From Fomes fomentarius (Eukaryota; Basidiomycota; Agaricomycetes; Polyporales; Polyporaceae): DNA of 64,000 bases. This document shows positions 20,785 to 32,494 of this stretch, one piece after another; the stretch's first letter is position 1; every line of letters begins with the position of its first letter. The stretch lies in the NCBI GenBank assembly GCA_022606135.1, contig JABYQN010000018.1:186001-250000 (forward strand). Reading direction: 5' to 3'. Under the pieces are notes generated by a model, which made no database searches, was not told the origin of the DNA, and worked only from the letters and a program-made list of their open reading frames with translations. The position numbers were made by a program, and so were the translations under genes.

Positions 20785-22719
20785 GTTTGGTTCGTCTCCG
20801 AACCTGCGAGACGTCAAGCCGTTCGGCCCTCGCACCCTCCTTTGGCCGTCGTTCCTCGCGGTCACCATCGACTCCCGATCCCTTCGCTTTGCCTTCGCCT
20901 TTCACTCTGGCTGCACCTGCCTGTCAACGCTCCACAGGCCAGCACATTTTCATGGCTTCGACACCGCCCGCCTAGCCCCTATCCGCCCGCAGAGCAACTC
21001 CCTTCCCCCGTCGCTCATATGATTCATCGCTGGCCGTCGCCCACCACTCCATTACTATGGACGGTCGGAGCTTGCTTCTAGTCGAAGGCTCGCTGGTTAC
21101 GTGCGAACGGTTTGTCGCCGTTGTTTTTTTTTTTCTCCTTCCTCCTCATCCACCCTCCTGATCATCTTCTCGAACCCCTGTCACGGCCCAATTATCCTCC
21201 TGTCCTGCCGTCGTCTTCCCCACTCTCGCCCTTGCAACCACTGTTGTAAGTCAAGCCCGCCCTCCATCCCCTCTCCTCCGGCCCATTTCTTTCGGATCGC
21301 CTCGCCTTTCCTCTCCTCAGGCTCCATCGAGGAAAGCCTCGGCGGAAAAAAGGGGGATAGGTGTAGTGAAGACGGAACCTCCGGACGGATGTGAGGACAA
21401 AGCAGGCGCGACGGACGAGCATCTGTGGAGACCTCCCGGACGACTTGTGGAGGCAGGCCGAAGGGTGCGTAGGACGCCGGAGCACAGTCGGTGCATCCAC
21501 GCAGGTTCGCAGCGGAGGTGGAGAACATCGCAAGGATGCAGGTCTCCATTCGGGCCTCTCTTCCTGGCCGTCGTAGCATGCAGCACGACGCGCTCTCCCT
21601 TTCCTCTCGCTGGATGCCACCTCGGGACGAGTGGTGTCCTCTGAAATTTCAACCTTTTTCAAAAATCTTCAATTCCTCTTGTTATCATCGCCTTCACGCC
21701 CCGCTCCACGTTCATTCCACGTTACCTCAACCAACCTTCAACCCCTCTTGTAACTCTTGACCTTTGTTACCACGGCGTACCCCGATTTCGACCCCATCCG
21801 CTCTCTCATTCACATCATCAACATGCTCCTTTCAACCGCATCCCGACTTATGCTCGGTTCCATTCCCTCAACTTGTCGCTATCCAGTCGCCGTTGGTCTC
21901 CCCTATTGACTTATCTCACCAATGTCCTCGACCCACAACCATCCCGCACTCCCCATTCGCATCATCATCAACCCTCTTCCTCGCCGCACCCTGACTCATG
22001 ATCAGCACCCTCACCTCTGGTTGTCGCTCAGCCGCATCGCATCCACATCACATCCCTCATCCTTGCTCCCCGACTCTTGTTCTCTCCCAGTGCATCCTTC
22101 TGTCCGGTCACACGCACCTTGGCAGTGGTCAAACCGCGTCGACACCCAGGTAGAATCGGCAGTGGCTGTATCTTCCTCCCGTCCCGTCCTCCTTTGCATC
22201 CGCTTGGACTCACGGACCTAGGCTACGGTCTTAACCGTCGAGTGCCTCGTATTCTTGGCTTACAGGGGTCGTGTCCAGGCCTAGGCTACAGTCTTAACTG
22301 GCTCGATGCTCTTCTTGTTCTCGCCCTCGTCTTCGGTCTCCCCATGGTCCTGTCCCTCTGGGTTGACAGCTTCGGTCCTGAGGGAGTCGCTCTCCCCTGG
22401 ACACCGACATAACCATAGGTTTGGTATGTACGGACCCCTCTCGTCTTGTCTATGGCTCTTGTAGCACCCCGTCTCGTATCCTGTCCTGTCCCGTCTCATG
22501 TCTAGTCCCCCACACCATCTTGTCCGCCCCTGCTTCCCGCTCGCCCCCGTTCTGGTATCACGTCCATGCACTATGTCGTTTACCACTTATTGTTATTCAG
22601 TTATTTCATGTTTTTTGATCCTCTCGCATTCTTTACGTAGTCCCCCTTGCTTGCATACTTACTAGTAGCTCCGTCTCTCGTCACCCACTCCTCGAGCCGC
22701 AGCTTAAAGGAGGAGGTAG
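20785..22719 (+). other. Non-coding interior of the LTR element
   Basis: Pyrimidine-rich in places (a T run near 21123) and without coding motifs. The frames at 21101-21760 on both strands are low-complexity Pro/Arg/Ser readings and are not supported as genes. Confidence 0.6.
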
Positions 22720-22934
22720 TGTAACGGCACCGTGACCGTGACCTTCCTGTTTTGGACTCACCTAGTTACGCTCTACGCTATGTCTCGTTTCTCTAGACGA
22801 ACCAACGCCAGTACACGGCGTTGGTACCCGAGCCCCGTCCCACCTCGTCCTCCGTACCCTTGTACTTCGTCTCAGACCCTCGAATAAAGTCTTCGCACTC
22901 AGACCTCGCCGGGCTCGGGCTACAGCCCGTTACA
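22720..22934 (+). repeat. 3' LTR of the non-autonomous element
   Basis: 215 bp, differing from the left copy at about five positions by eye, for example cgtgaccgtg against catgactgtg near the start. Confidence 0.9.
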
Positions 22935-25900
22935 ACAAGGCATAGATCGCCGCCCGAGACGTGCCGCCCGCGCCGATGATCAACGCGGTCTCGGGCTTGA
23001 GGATGGTCGACGGGAGCAGCCTTGATCTCATCGCTCACAGTCTGCGTCTCGAGAAGCTCGTACTTGTGAGGGAGACCGAGAGTTTCGAACGCGGTGTTGT
23101 GCAGAGTGGGAGACCTCGAGTGCGCGATGGGGGTCCCGAAGAGAAAGAACCGCTGGGCAGGCAACTGACCAAGGAGATGAAGCGCAGTCTGAATCTGCGC
23201 GAACGAGAGCTGTCCTAGTGCGGCTTTACTAGTGGGTAGCAGTGCGTGAGTGACGGGACTGAAGGTCGAGTTGAGGATGCGCGACATCTGTCTCTCCACA
23301 CCCATGTTGATGGCGATGATGGGCTTCGCATCCACCGCGGCCTGCATCTTAGACACGAACTGGTGCAGCGCGAAGTTATCCTCGAACCCGTTCGCCTTCC
23401 CGACAATCTTGACGATGTCACCGTACTCATGCGCGAGGCGGTACTTTGCCTCCACAGGCTTGCCTGTCCAGTACATGTCTCCGTTCCAGTCGTGCCAAGA
23501 CGCGATGATTTTCGAATGGCCCTTACGAGCGATAAGACCGAGGATGCTCTTTTCCGACCAGGAGAGCTCCAAGTCGATATACTCAACACCGCGGACCGCC
23601 GTCCAGAGGAGCTCGAATGCTTCCTTTTCCGCATGGTTGGGGAACTGGCCACCCTGCGAGACGGTGCGCACGGTGAAGATGATAGGTAGCGTTGTCTTGT
23701 GCCTGAGCGCAGCGATCTGGTTGGAGACGTAAGCGGACGAAGGGATGTACGGCCCTAGCTTGTCGAAGTCCTTCGGCGAACGAAGAAGGTCAACGCGGAG
23801 TTCGATTGCGTCAACACCAGCTGTCATTTCCTGGATATGCGGCAGGGCGGGAGTGAAATCCGGATAAGTGATGCAGAGGAAGTAGGACCTCCGGCTTTCT
23901 TGAGGTTCGCCGCATGGTTTGGACGCTGGCCAGTGATATGGTGGAAGAACCGGGAGACCTCCTCGCGCACGCTAAGAGTCGAGGGGGTGACCTTCGAGTC
24001 ATCATCGAGAGCGTTCAAGGGACCAGTGTGATTGATGAATTCATAGCTACAGCATTCCGCGAACCACGGTGCGCGACGCTTGAAGACGTCAATGATGGTG
24101 ATGGGCTCTCCATAGGCAGGTCGAGCCGTCTCTTCGCCGAGGTAGGTGATGACCTCGTCGATCTCCCTGACAATGTGCACCACGGGACCCTTCTTCGCGT
24201 ACAACTTCAGCAGGTCTCGAGCAGCGGGAGTCTCGACGATGCCCCCGCCGAGACTGATGACGTGACCCTGAGCATTCTGGGCGAGAAGTTCCTGTAGGAC
24301 CTTCGTCTCCGCGGTACGGAACGCGGGCCATCCGTTTTTCTGGACGAACTCGCGCACGCCGATGGCATGCTTCTGCTCGAATGTGGCGTTCGCGTCGATG
24401 AACTGCCAGGCAAGTGAGCTCGCTGCGAGTTCGCCAACGAACGTCTTTCCTGTGCCACGCATCCCGATGAGGATAACAGACGCATACGAGTCCTCGGCAG
24501 TAGGACGGCTGGCGGAGGCAAGGCCATGCACGGAAGGGATCTCGACACCTTCGACTTCCAGGCCAATCTAGAAGAAGAGAATGTGAGTGGCAGCAACTGT
24601 GTTCGGCAGGAGATAGCGCGCACCTTGTTGTCGAGGTCATCCCACCAATTCAACCAGGTCTTCTCCACGCAACGTTTCTCCTCTATGACGGTGTCCTTCA
24701 CCACACTTCCAAGGACGCTAAACGTCATCGCGACACGACGGTCGTCGTAGCAGTGCACACTCGCACCCTCCTTCAGCTCGGAGAGTGGCTCGCCATACAC
24801 GTCGGACAACTCGAGGGTCTCAACACCGACTCTTAGCTGTCGCACCATGAGAATCGTCACGTCGAATGTAGTAGCAGAGACCTACCAAGCTCATCAATTA
24901 TAGCCTTGATCCTGTTACACTCCTTCACCCGCTGATTCGCGATACCGATGATACAAGTGGTGGTCGGCCTGCTTCCATCGCGAAGTGTCCTCTCCTCCGT
25001 AGGAGGAAGGCTCGCCACAGCAGCCAGAACAGAAGCAGTCAAGAAAGCATCCGTCGTCGGCTCCATATCAACAAGTCCGATGGCCCTCTGGCCGATGGGT
25101 GGTCCAGTCACCGTCGTCTCCGTCTCCGTCTGCACGACCTTACAGCCCATCGGCTCGAGCACCTCCTTTGCGAACCGGGCGTCTGCCTGCAGATAGGCGG
25201 AGCCAATGTTGGTAAATGCACAAGTAGCACCAGTGATTGCGGCGATCGTGAGCGGGTACGTCGCGCTGCTTGCGTCGCTCTCGATGTTGTACTCGGCCAG
25301 GTTCTGGTACACGCCCTTCGGGATGCGGTACACATCCAGTAGCTTGCCAGTGTCCGTGTCCTTCACACGCTCGACGACGATTCCGAAAGTCTTCATCATC
25401 GCGATGGGTCGATGTACAGCTGCGAGATCACCTGTCCGCCTGTCAGCTCGAGTAAGACGGGCTCGGCAGCGTACGGCGCGCAGAGGAGGATGGACGATAC
25501 AAATTGGCTCGACATGCTTGCGGCGAGACCGATGTGTGCACCCTTGAGCCCTGCGGGCGCGATCGAGAGGGGGAGGCAGCCCTGCGAGTCCAAGTAGCAT
25601 TCCCGGTGATGACTGTGCGCTGCTCCGCTCCAGCTGCGATGACCAGGGTACAAACCGTAGTCAGGAAGCACGCCGCTGTACCTGCGTTGCCAAGATAGAT
25701 CTCCTTATTGTCGTGCGGGACGGAGAGAGAACCTGCGCCACCATTCACGACCAACGTCTCCCCACCATCTTAGCCTTCGTGCCCTTCAGCTCCACGAGAG
25801 CATTCATCATGACTTGCGTATCGTCAGAATAAAGGATGATTCTTCAGCCGGCAGGTGCCTGTCCCCAGCGCAGCGAGGAGCAGCGCGCGGTTCGATATAC

Positions 25901-26199
25901 TCTTGCTGCCAGGCGTCGCCATACGGACAGGGCTCTTGCTCGGGAAAGCGGGCACGAGCTTGACCGATTCCGAGAGCGCCTTCGCGATGACCGCATCTGC
26001 AACAGCGGTCGCCTTCTCTCCGTACGTCTTGCCAATGCGCGACAGCATGACGATCTTCTTCTGCGGACCGCTGTTCTTCTTATCGATCCGCATGATGTCC
26101 AACAGCTCGCTGACAGAAAGCGAGCGCGCCGCTGGCAGACTGGTGATACGCGGGTCGGAGAGAGACACAGACAGGGCTTGCCTTGAGCTCTAAACTCAT

Positions 26200-26880
26200 A
26201 TCTGGTCAGTGAGTGCGCTGCATAGGAAAGACGTGTTGGCACGCCTTTCTCTGCGCCCCCCCCGGCAGCGCGCGCTGTCTCCACTTCAACGAGAAGTTTC
26301 TGCTTAGCCTCAGTGTCTTTAGATATCACGAGGTGGACGCAAGATTCACTGAGCTCCGATTCCAGCGCAGAGACAGTCGCCTTGTAGTCCTTGGCTAATA
26401 GCTCAAGTTGTTGCATATGCATGCATGAGAGTGTCATCTTCTGACTTTGGCTGCCCATGGATAGCTTCTTCCGCTTTTGAAGCTCGCCTAAGTCTCATGA
26501 GTATTGAACGGTCTGATGCAGATTGATATACGTACCACTATAGCCTACAAGAAGCTGACTTCGCGCTTCGCAAGGGCGACCTTGTGTTCGCTACGCGTGG
26601 CGCTGTCGTTGAGTGCACGAACCTCACCGCGAAGTTCCGCGAGCATTGCTTGAGTTTCCGCTTCACGTGTTTGTAGTTCCGATAACTCTTGATCGCGATG
26701 GTGTAGGCTCCTCCATTAGACGCGCGTGCGCCAAGCGAAGGCTTGAGATCTGATCTTCGGCCGCCTTCCACGCGTCCCCGTACAAGCACGGATACCGCAG
26801 CGGAAGCGTGCGCACGGGACTGTCGTTTCAGTGGCCTCTCTGCGTGCTCGCTCTTCATTGCGCTCGGCTATCTAGCTATG
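26200..26880 (-). pseudogene. Coiled-coil gene fragment joined to the AROM remnant (Mad1-like, tentative)
   Basis: Minus-strand frames read heptad-like residues: DQELSELQTREAETQAMLAE, then LAKREVSFL followed by a stop, then MHMQQLELLAKDYKATVSAL. The order 'KREVxFL ... QQLExLLxxYKAT' recalls the spindle-checkpoint protein Mad1, but this is from memory and weak. Stops and frame changes interrupt it. It runs in the same direction as, and directly abuts, the truncated DHQ-synthase end of the AROM pseudogene, so two gene fragments were probably joined by rearrangement. Confidence 0.4.
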
Positions 26881-27216
26881 GCGCGTTGGGCTTCGATCGC
26901 TCGCAGCTGCCAGTCAGGGGGCCTAGTTGAAGATGCGAGAGCCGGCAGTCAGAACACTACACCTTTCATTTAAGAAACTACTGGGTACCAGTCATGTAGA
27001 CTTACGATGGCCACCCATGCTCCAGCTGTCAGCCTCTTGTATGCCACTTGCAAGTAGATTCATGCCTCGGCAGTACGGCAGAATGCGGTCGTCTGCCACT
27101 TCTTCACAATTCTGAGGGCAGTGGCGGTTGGTCTCGGGTAAGCTCTCAATTGACCTCTTGCCGTTCGTCAGGTCTGCCGTAGGCGCGACCGGATTGTCTT
27201 GTAGCTCGATGGGCTA
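26881..27216. other. No gene recognised
   Basis: I see no motif, repeat or splice structure I can defend. Confidence 0.4.
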
Positions 27217-27395
27217 GTACAGGATGATGTGCGAGCCTTATATGTAACTTCAAGGAATGTAATTGACCAAATAAGGACATAGCTCAGGTACCAGTAAATC
27301 CGTCAGTGGTAACATGGAGGGCTTCTCGTATGATGATATGGTATCAACCCGGCCGGATACGTCATCGATCGTATGTGTAATCTCATGTTCCAACA
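27217..27395 (-). repeat. Truncated copy of the TG...TA solo LTR family
   Basis: Starts at gtacaggatgatg and runs to ...tcatgttccaaca, matching the TG-proximal ~180 bp of 17750-18023 with many substitutions. The TA end is missing. Confidence 0.75.
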
Positions 27396-28006
27396 CTCGG
27401 AGAGAAAGCCAGGGCGAGAGTGTATCAACAATTGGGTAGTAGATGCTAGCGCTGCTATGGGTACCTAAACGATGTGCAATGTACTGTATTGACGAGAGGC
27501 AAAATCAATGCGAGGAACTATATATGCAGAAGGACTCGAGACTATGGACACAGTCCAAGCGTAATATCCAGCGCGAGACTGTATGGTAGATGACGAAGAT
27601 GCGAGTGAACGAGAGAGGATGGAGGGATTATCTGTCAATGTGATGCGAGAGTAGATAGTATGCAGGCGAGCGATACATGTCACGGATCCTCCTGCGTCTA
27701 AGTCTCCTCCTTACCCGATAGACGCCTAGCGTACAGTAGCCTCATGTCTGATCCCTCGAGCTCCCTTCATCGATAGATTATCGGATCACATAGGGATTCT
27801 TATAGTCGCTGGGGAGACTTCTTCTCCCCAGACTGTCCTTCTCGTCTTACGGTACCCTCTCACGCCGCTGTACTTCCCTCGGACACTCTCACTCTATTAT
27901 TCACTCTTGCTCGCTCTACTTGACGCCTCGCCTGCCTAGCCGACAGACGCCCGCCCAGCCCCCTGACAATACAATGTATGCAAGACGGGACGATGAAACA
28001 GATATC
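27396..28006. other. Intergenic region downstream of the PUF gene
   Basis: No coding feature. It probably contains the 3' UTR and polyadenylation region of the minus-strand gene that stops at 28007. Confidence 0.4.
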
Positions 28007-30979
28007 CTAAGAATCCGGAGCGCCACCTTCGGCAGGGGCGATCTCTTGTGTCTGGGTAGCGCACTTCTTGAGGAGCCGTTCAACTGGAGCAGGCCATCAG
28101 TGTTGGACGCAAGAAGCAGCGAGCACGTACGAGAAACTCACTGGCCGAGAGATGATTGCTGTAGGCACCCGAGTATCGCCGCATGTTAGCCAGGTGCGGG
28201 CGGACCTTGGCGATCAATTGCTCCTTCTGGTCCCCCTCAGCGACAGTGAGGGCCTGCCGAAGGACGTAGTCTGAAAGGCACATCTGTCAGCCACTCCATG
28301 GCGCTCAGGTGGAAGCGCTACTCACTTCCAAACCAGTCCTTCATGAGACCCACGATCGGGCTAAGGCCATCCTGCTTGGGCGTCATGATCTCGTCGATAA
28401 GCTGGCGACGACTGTCCGAGTCCGCCGTCATGAGGGCCTTCTCGCACACATTACACGCGAACTTGTGCTTCGCCATCTGATTCATCTGCCCCATGAGCTT
28501 TGCAGTGATCGTGGCACGGTCTTGCGACTTGCCTTGCTCCAGGACGAACTGGACGACGTAGTTCTAGGGAGCAAGTCAAAACATGGCGTCGGGCATGCAT
28601 AAGGAGTTACATACCCCGAACTGGTCAATCATGAGGTTTGAGACATACTTGTGCAGCTCATCTAACAGAGGACGAGTCTGCTCCTCGGGCAAGTATTCGA
28701 AGCACCGCTGAAGTACAGAACACCCATGCGGATGCGTCGATAGCTCGTAAATGCTGCCGCGGAACGAGTCAACGAATCCAAGCCGCTCGGGCACCACGTG
28801 CTCGATGATCTTCTGAATGACCTATAGAATGTAATGAGCGTCGGCGCGTCCGATTCTGGCGCATGAATACTCACATGGTTGCCATTGACGTCCTTGACGC
28901 ACCGGAGAACACTCGGGCTAAGTTCCTGCACGAACATCGCCTGCTGATCCGGGTTGACGTACTCGATCGCCTGCCACCCCAAACCGTCAGCGCCGCGATA
29001 CATCGAAATATGAGGGGCGCGTACTTTCTGCACCACACGGCAGCCGTACATCTGCAGTGACAGGCCGAGTACCTGACCCTCCATCGTGTTGACAAGACGA
29101 CCCTTCTGCGCGGCCGTGCCATACTCGAACATTGTTTGTACGACCTGAAGAACGAGGACCGTCAATGTCAAAGTGCTATGCAGACTCGTTCAAGGAGCCA
29201 CGAGACGCACGTAGTTACCAAAGATGTCCTGCATGAGCTGGATAGCGTACTGAGGCACGATCTCGTCGAAGATGATCTCCATCTCCTCGCTCGTGGCGGA
29301 CTTCAATTTCTGCTGAATGAACCGGGACCCGTCCTGATCCCCACTGAACTCGACAACATACCCAAAGATGTCCTATACCGTGTCTAGCGTCAGCATTGGG
29401 GTCAACATGAGATAGATTCATGTCAGCAACCCACCCTTAGCTCCCACTTGCGTGACTCGTTCGCTCGGAATTCGTCCAGCTGCGCACTTCGTACCGCCCC
29501 GTCCCCACGTCGACCATGGCGACTGCCGTTACCAAAGGTGCTGCCAGTAGGACTATGCGGGAACACTGCACCACGAGGAACGCCGTGGGGAAGCTGTGGA
29601 CTGTATTCTACAGGTACGCCATACGGTGACGAGTGCGGTGATGGCGACGACCAAATGTTAGAGTGCAACACATTCTGCAGACCGATCCCTTATGAGAATA
29701 TTGCTCTAGTCAGTTGGAATAGAGGTAAACACGCACCTGATCACGACGCTTGTCGCCCCCAGCCAAGGGATGCGCAGCTAGCATGGGGGAGTGTGAGGAG
29801 GGTGCGTGGTAAAGGAGCGCTTGGGTGGGGTAGTAGTATTGCGAGCCTAAGGTACGTGGAGAGCCGGCATAGTCATAAAACTGCTGGGCGTGCAAGTCAG
29901 TCATAGCATGGGGATGCAGTGCCTGGTGTCCCAGTCCATGATATACACTAGGAGCGGCCGATGAGGGGGTGAGGGCTGGAAAAGAGCCGTATAGGGATGG
30001 GTCTGAGGGTGTCCTATACGCGTCGTATGAGTCCGAAGGAGCAGAGTAGTACGCGTATTCGGTCAGAGGGTAGCCTCCGTATGGACCACGAGGGGGCTGC
30101 TGCAGACCGCGAACAGATACGTTTTGCGTTGCCGGAAGGGTCATCCCAGAGGGTTGGGGTCCCTGACGGTAGCCCTGGTATTCCTCCTCCACCACCATGC
30201 CTTGGAGGGCAGCAGAGAGGTCGATATCTACTAAAGGAGCGGACTGCAGCGAGTCATCATTTGCGACGGGGCTCGCGTTTTGTCCTGGAAGGCGTGTAAG
30301 CATGGGTTAGCAAGTTACAGTCCATGGCGCGCAGAAGTGGGACGCACCGAGAACAGTGTTGTACTGCTGTCCTTGCTTGGATACGCCCGTTGCCGTTGCC
30401 GGCAACCCTCCAGACTGGGCGGAGACCGGGCGTTGCCTCACCTATAGAAGAAGCAGTGGAATCAGTCCGGGTCCATACTTGACATAAACTGCACACGGGA
30501 TGAATGGAAGGGCGTCAACGCACCAAGCTTGACAGATCCTTCTGTTGAGCGTCCACCATCTCGTCCCAGGTTCCGCTGGCGGAACGAGAGCCCCAGCCCT
30601 CGCTCAACGTGTGGGATATGGAGGACTCGGGGATGCTCGTAGCGGAAGAGCCAGAGGGGTGTCTTGACGAGTTTCCTCCTCCCCATACCTGGGCAGGGGG
30701 GTGAGCGCGCAAGGCGCTGAGCACAGTCACGGAGCAAGACTCACCAGCCAACCTGAGTCCAACGTCTTGAGACCGCTCGAGGGAGACATAGCGACACCAG
30801 ACATGTTTGTCGAACCTTTCCTGTGGGGCTGGAGCTATATAACGGACTCAGCTGACGGTGAACGCGTGTAGTATGACGGCAATAGGTACCGGATTGGGCG
30901 AAGCTGATAGTGAATGTCCTGGGGATTGCGAAGAAGAGCCAGATGGTTTACGGGATGCTTCGTGATTAGCTGTTGACAT
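28007..30979 (-). CDS. Pumilio/PUF-family RNA-binding protein
   Basis: PUF proteins bind 8-nt motifs (UGUA-type) in mRNA 3' UTRs and repress or localise the transcripts. About eleven exons: 30979-30890, 30822-30745, then further exons with short GT/AG introns, ending at TAG 28007-28009. The N-terminus is low complexity (Ser/Pro/Gly, then [20 protein letters not shown]). The C-terminal third carries eight PUF repeats: [71 protein letters not shown]. The order matches Puf3/Pumilio-type proteins. Repeat 7 has Cys where most have Ser, and repeat 8 has Arg in place of the base-contacting Gln. I see no internal stops. The start at 30979 is the first ATG joined in frame by a plausible intron, so the extreme 5' end is less certain. 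Confidence 0.9.
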
Positions 30980-32494
30980 AGCAAGGCGGAAGCCTGGGGC
31001 GGGGTTTATATAGAGCGTCGGGAAGCGCGGCGGTGACTCACATACGAAGGGCCACAGCACACGAGCTCTACGCGCGGGATCTAAGGCGCGATTGCTTATC
31101 AAGCTGCAGGCAGGAAGTGAGCAAAGCGTGCAGGGAAGATGGAGAAGACGCGACAAAGACGAGGCGAGAAGGCGGGCAAGGGAGAAGAAAGCAAGCAGGC
31201 GCGTCGGAACGCAACCTGGATGCCGTTGGGGACGTGACAAGACAGAGGAGAAGGAGAAAAAAACTGACCAGTAAGTATAGTACGCGTCGAGGGAGGAGAG
31301 GGAAGAAGGACGAAGGGGTTCAAAGACGCGTGAACCAGTCGATCGGGACCCACGTGCACCTCTCAATCGGAGTATCAAAGCCATCTCTCTCTCGCGCGTA
31401 GCGGAGCCTCAACCGAACGGCTGGTATCGAGCCTAGGTGCGTGCTAAAAGACTAACTGCGCCCCCGCACGATCGAGGGCGAGTGATCGATCGCAGTCTGG
31501 AGTTGACGGTGCCTGATATGATATACATATCATTGACCTACACGGCCAGAAACGTCCTAGGTGGTAGCCCAGAGGTGTGTCGCCCCGGAGAATGTCCTCT
31601 GGTGTCGGTGTCGTGTGAACGAGTGTCGTGAGCAGTATGCCGATGAGCCGAAGGCGATATGGGTATATATAGGTTGTCGATAGTCGAGTGATCATCCAGG
31701 GAGCTAAGCCAAAGACCCAGGTAGAGAGACCGTGACGGGACTAGGTGTCCAGGTATAGGTTTAATGAGGTATAGGTGTATGTAGTAGATGTGTGTTGTAA
31801 ATGTCCAAGTTAAATTGTTGGGCAGAGGTACTCGGTTTCCGTCGGACCGTCCAGCGATTCCACATATGCGTGGGCAACGAGTAGAATGCCGTTCGAGTAG
31901 TGTTTCGCGTCGCCCTCTGAATCTGTGAACGCCTACACGACCGTTGTCGGAGCCAGGCTCACCGATCGGAGCGCGAGCCCGACACGGTGAGCTTCTGTCC
32001 ACAAATGTGGATCTGAACTGACCTTCTAAAAGGTAACGGACGTTCTCGAAGCGAGCGGCCTTTTGGATTGCTGTATAAAGATCCGCCACAATGCGCTTAG
32101 CATGGTCTACCCGTCTGAGAAAGCCCGCGGAGACTGGAATAGAGTATCGGTTGAACGCGTTGAGGCGCGGCGGGCTCGAGGACTAGCCCGAGAAGTCCGA
32201 GGTCATTGTAGTAGCGCTCAGCCACAGACATGGTGACCACTGAACCTGGTGGGAGATTATTATGTATACCCCACTGCCGCCATATCAGGGTCTGTGAGCA
32301 ATCGCTATCGCAAGTAGACTCGAGCGTGTCGGGAGGCGAAGGCCGTACCCGGTCCCGCATGCTGCTTGGGCCGAAAGAGTAATCATTGTCTACAACACGT
32401 GTAATGCGCTAGTGTAATACGCTGGTAGGGAGAGGTTGCCTATAACTGTTCTCTGCTTCTCCTCTTCGAATCCTGCCCCGCTAACGCCCAGTCC
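30980..32494. promoter_or_regulatory. Region between divergent PUF and GATA genes
   Basis: The starts of two genes pointing away from each other face this 1.5-kb region, so both promoters should lie here. Purine/pyrimidine-rich stretches lie near 31130-31270. A weak hypothetical coding segment (31900-32231, minus) sits inside. Confidence 0.5.
31900..32231 (-). CDS. Hypothetical short gene or first exons
   Basis: From the ATG at 32231 the frame reads MSVAERYYNDLGLLGLVLEP. After a frame change that an intron could provide, it continues with RVDHAKRIVADLYTAIQKAA. Both parts look like real protein and not random sequence, but I recognise no family and cannot place the splice sites or the end. 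A degenerate copy of the first exon (about 40 bp) lies at 16174-16215. Confidence 0.35.

Larger units (their letters stand above)
20570..22934 (+). mobile_element. Non-autonomous LTR retrotransposon inserted in the AROM pseudogene
   Basis: Identically oriented 215-bp LTRs (20570-20784 and 22720-22934; TGTAAC...GTTACA), with about five differences between them, flank 1.9 kb with no gag, protease, RT or integrase motif on either strand. Perfect target duplication ACAAG (20565-20569, 22935-22939). A purine tract (aaaggaggaggtag) precedes the right LTR, fixing the orientation as plus. The insertion cuts the dehydrogenase codons between IYAL and WKLGVD. The LTRs end in a TATAA-free 'cagcccgttaca' and contain an AATAAA-like signal (gaataaag). 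It would need enzymes from another element. Confidence 0.9.
20165..26170 (-). pseudogene. Degenerate pentafunctional AROM (shikimate pathway) gene
   Basis: Fungal AROM fuses DHQ synthase, EPSP synthase, shikimate kinase, DHQ dehydratase and shikimate dehydrogenase. In order on the minus strand: only the DHQ-synthase tail (MRIDKKN...[13 protein letters not shown]), EPSP synthase ([30 protein letters not shown]; DASSATYP), shikimate kinase (Walker [18 protein letters not shown]), dehydratase ([10 protein letters not shown] with the active-site His; DIVKIVGKA with the Schiff-base Lys) and dehydrogenase ([34 protein letters not shown]). Damage: frame changes near 25840, 25770, 25600, 25400 and 23880; loss of roughly 80 dehydrogenase residues including the TIPHK-type lysine; two stops near the 3' end; and an LTR element at 20570-22934. 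Introns cannot explain all of these. A functional copy should exist elsewhere. Confidence 0.88.

Noticed and set aside
20788..20805. tRNA-primed PBS (TGGTTCGTCTCC...) in the non-autonomous element
   Set aside because: Not excluded, but the 11-nt match inside the LTR begins one base before TGG and parallels the other two elements, so self-priming was preferred.
23246..23732. Plus-strand open frames antisense to the AROM pseudogene
   Set aside because: They mirror the codon bias of the dehydratase-coding strand; the minus-strand reading has clear enzymatic motifs.
20165..26170. RIP (C-to-T) as the cause of AROM decay
   Set aside because: The lesions are mainly indels, deletions and an insertion; no strong excess of TGA/TAG from CGA/CAG was apparent.
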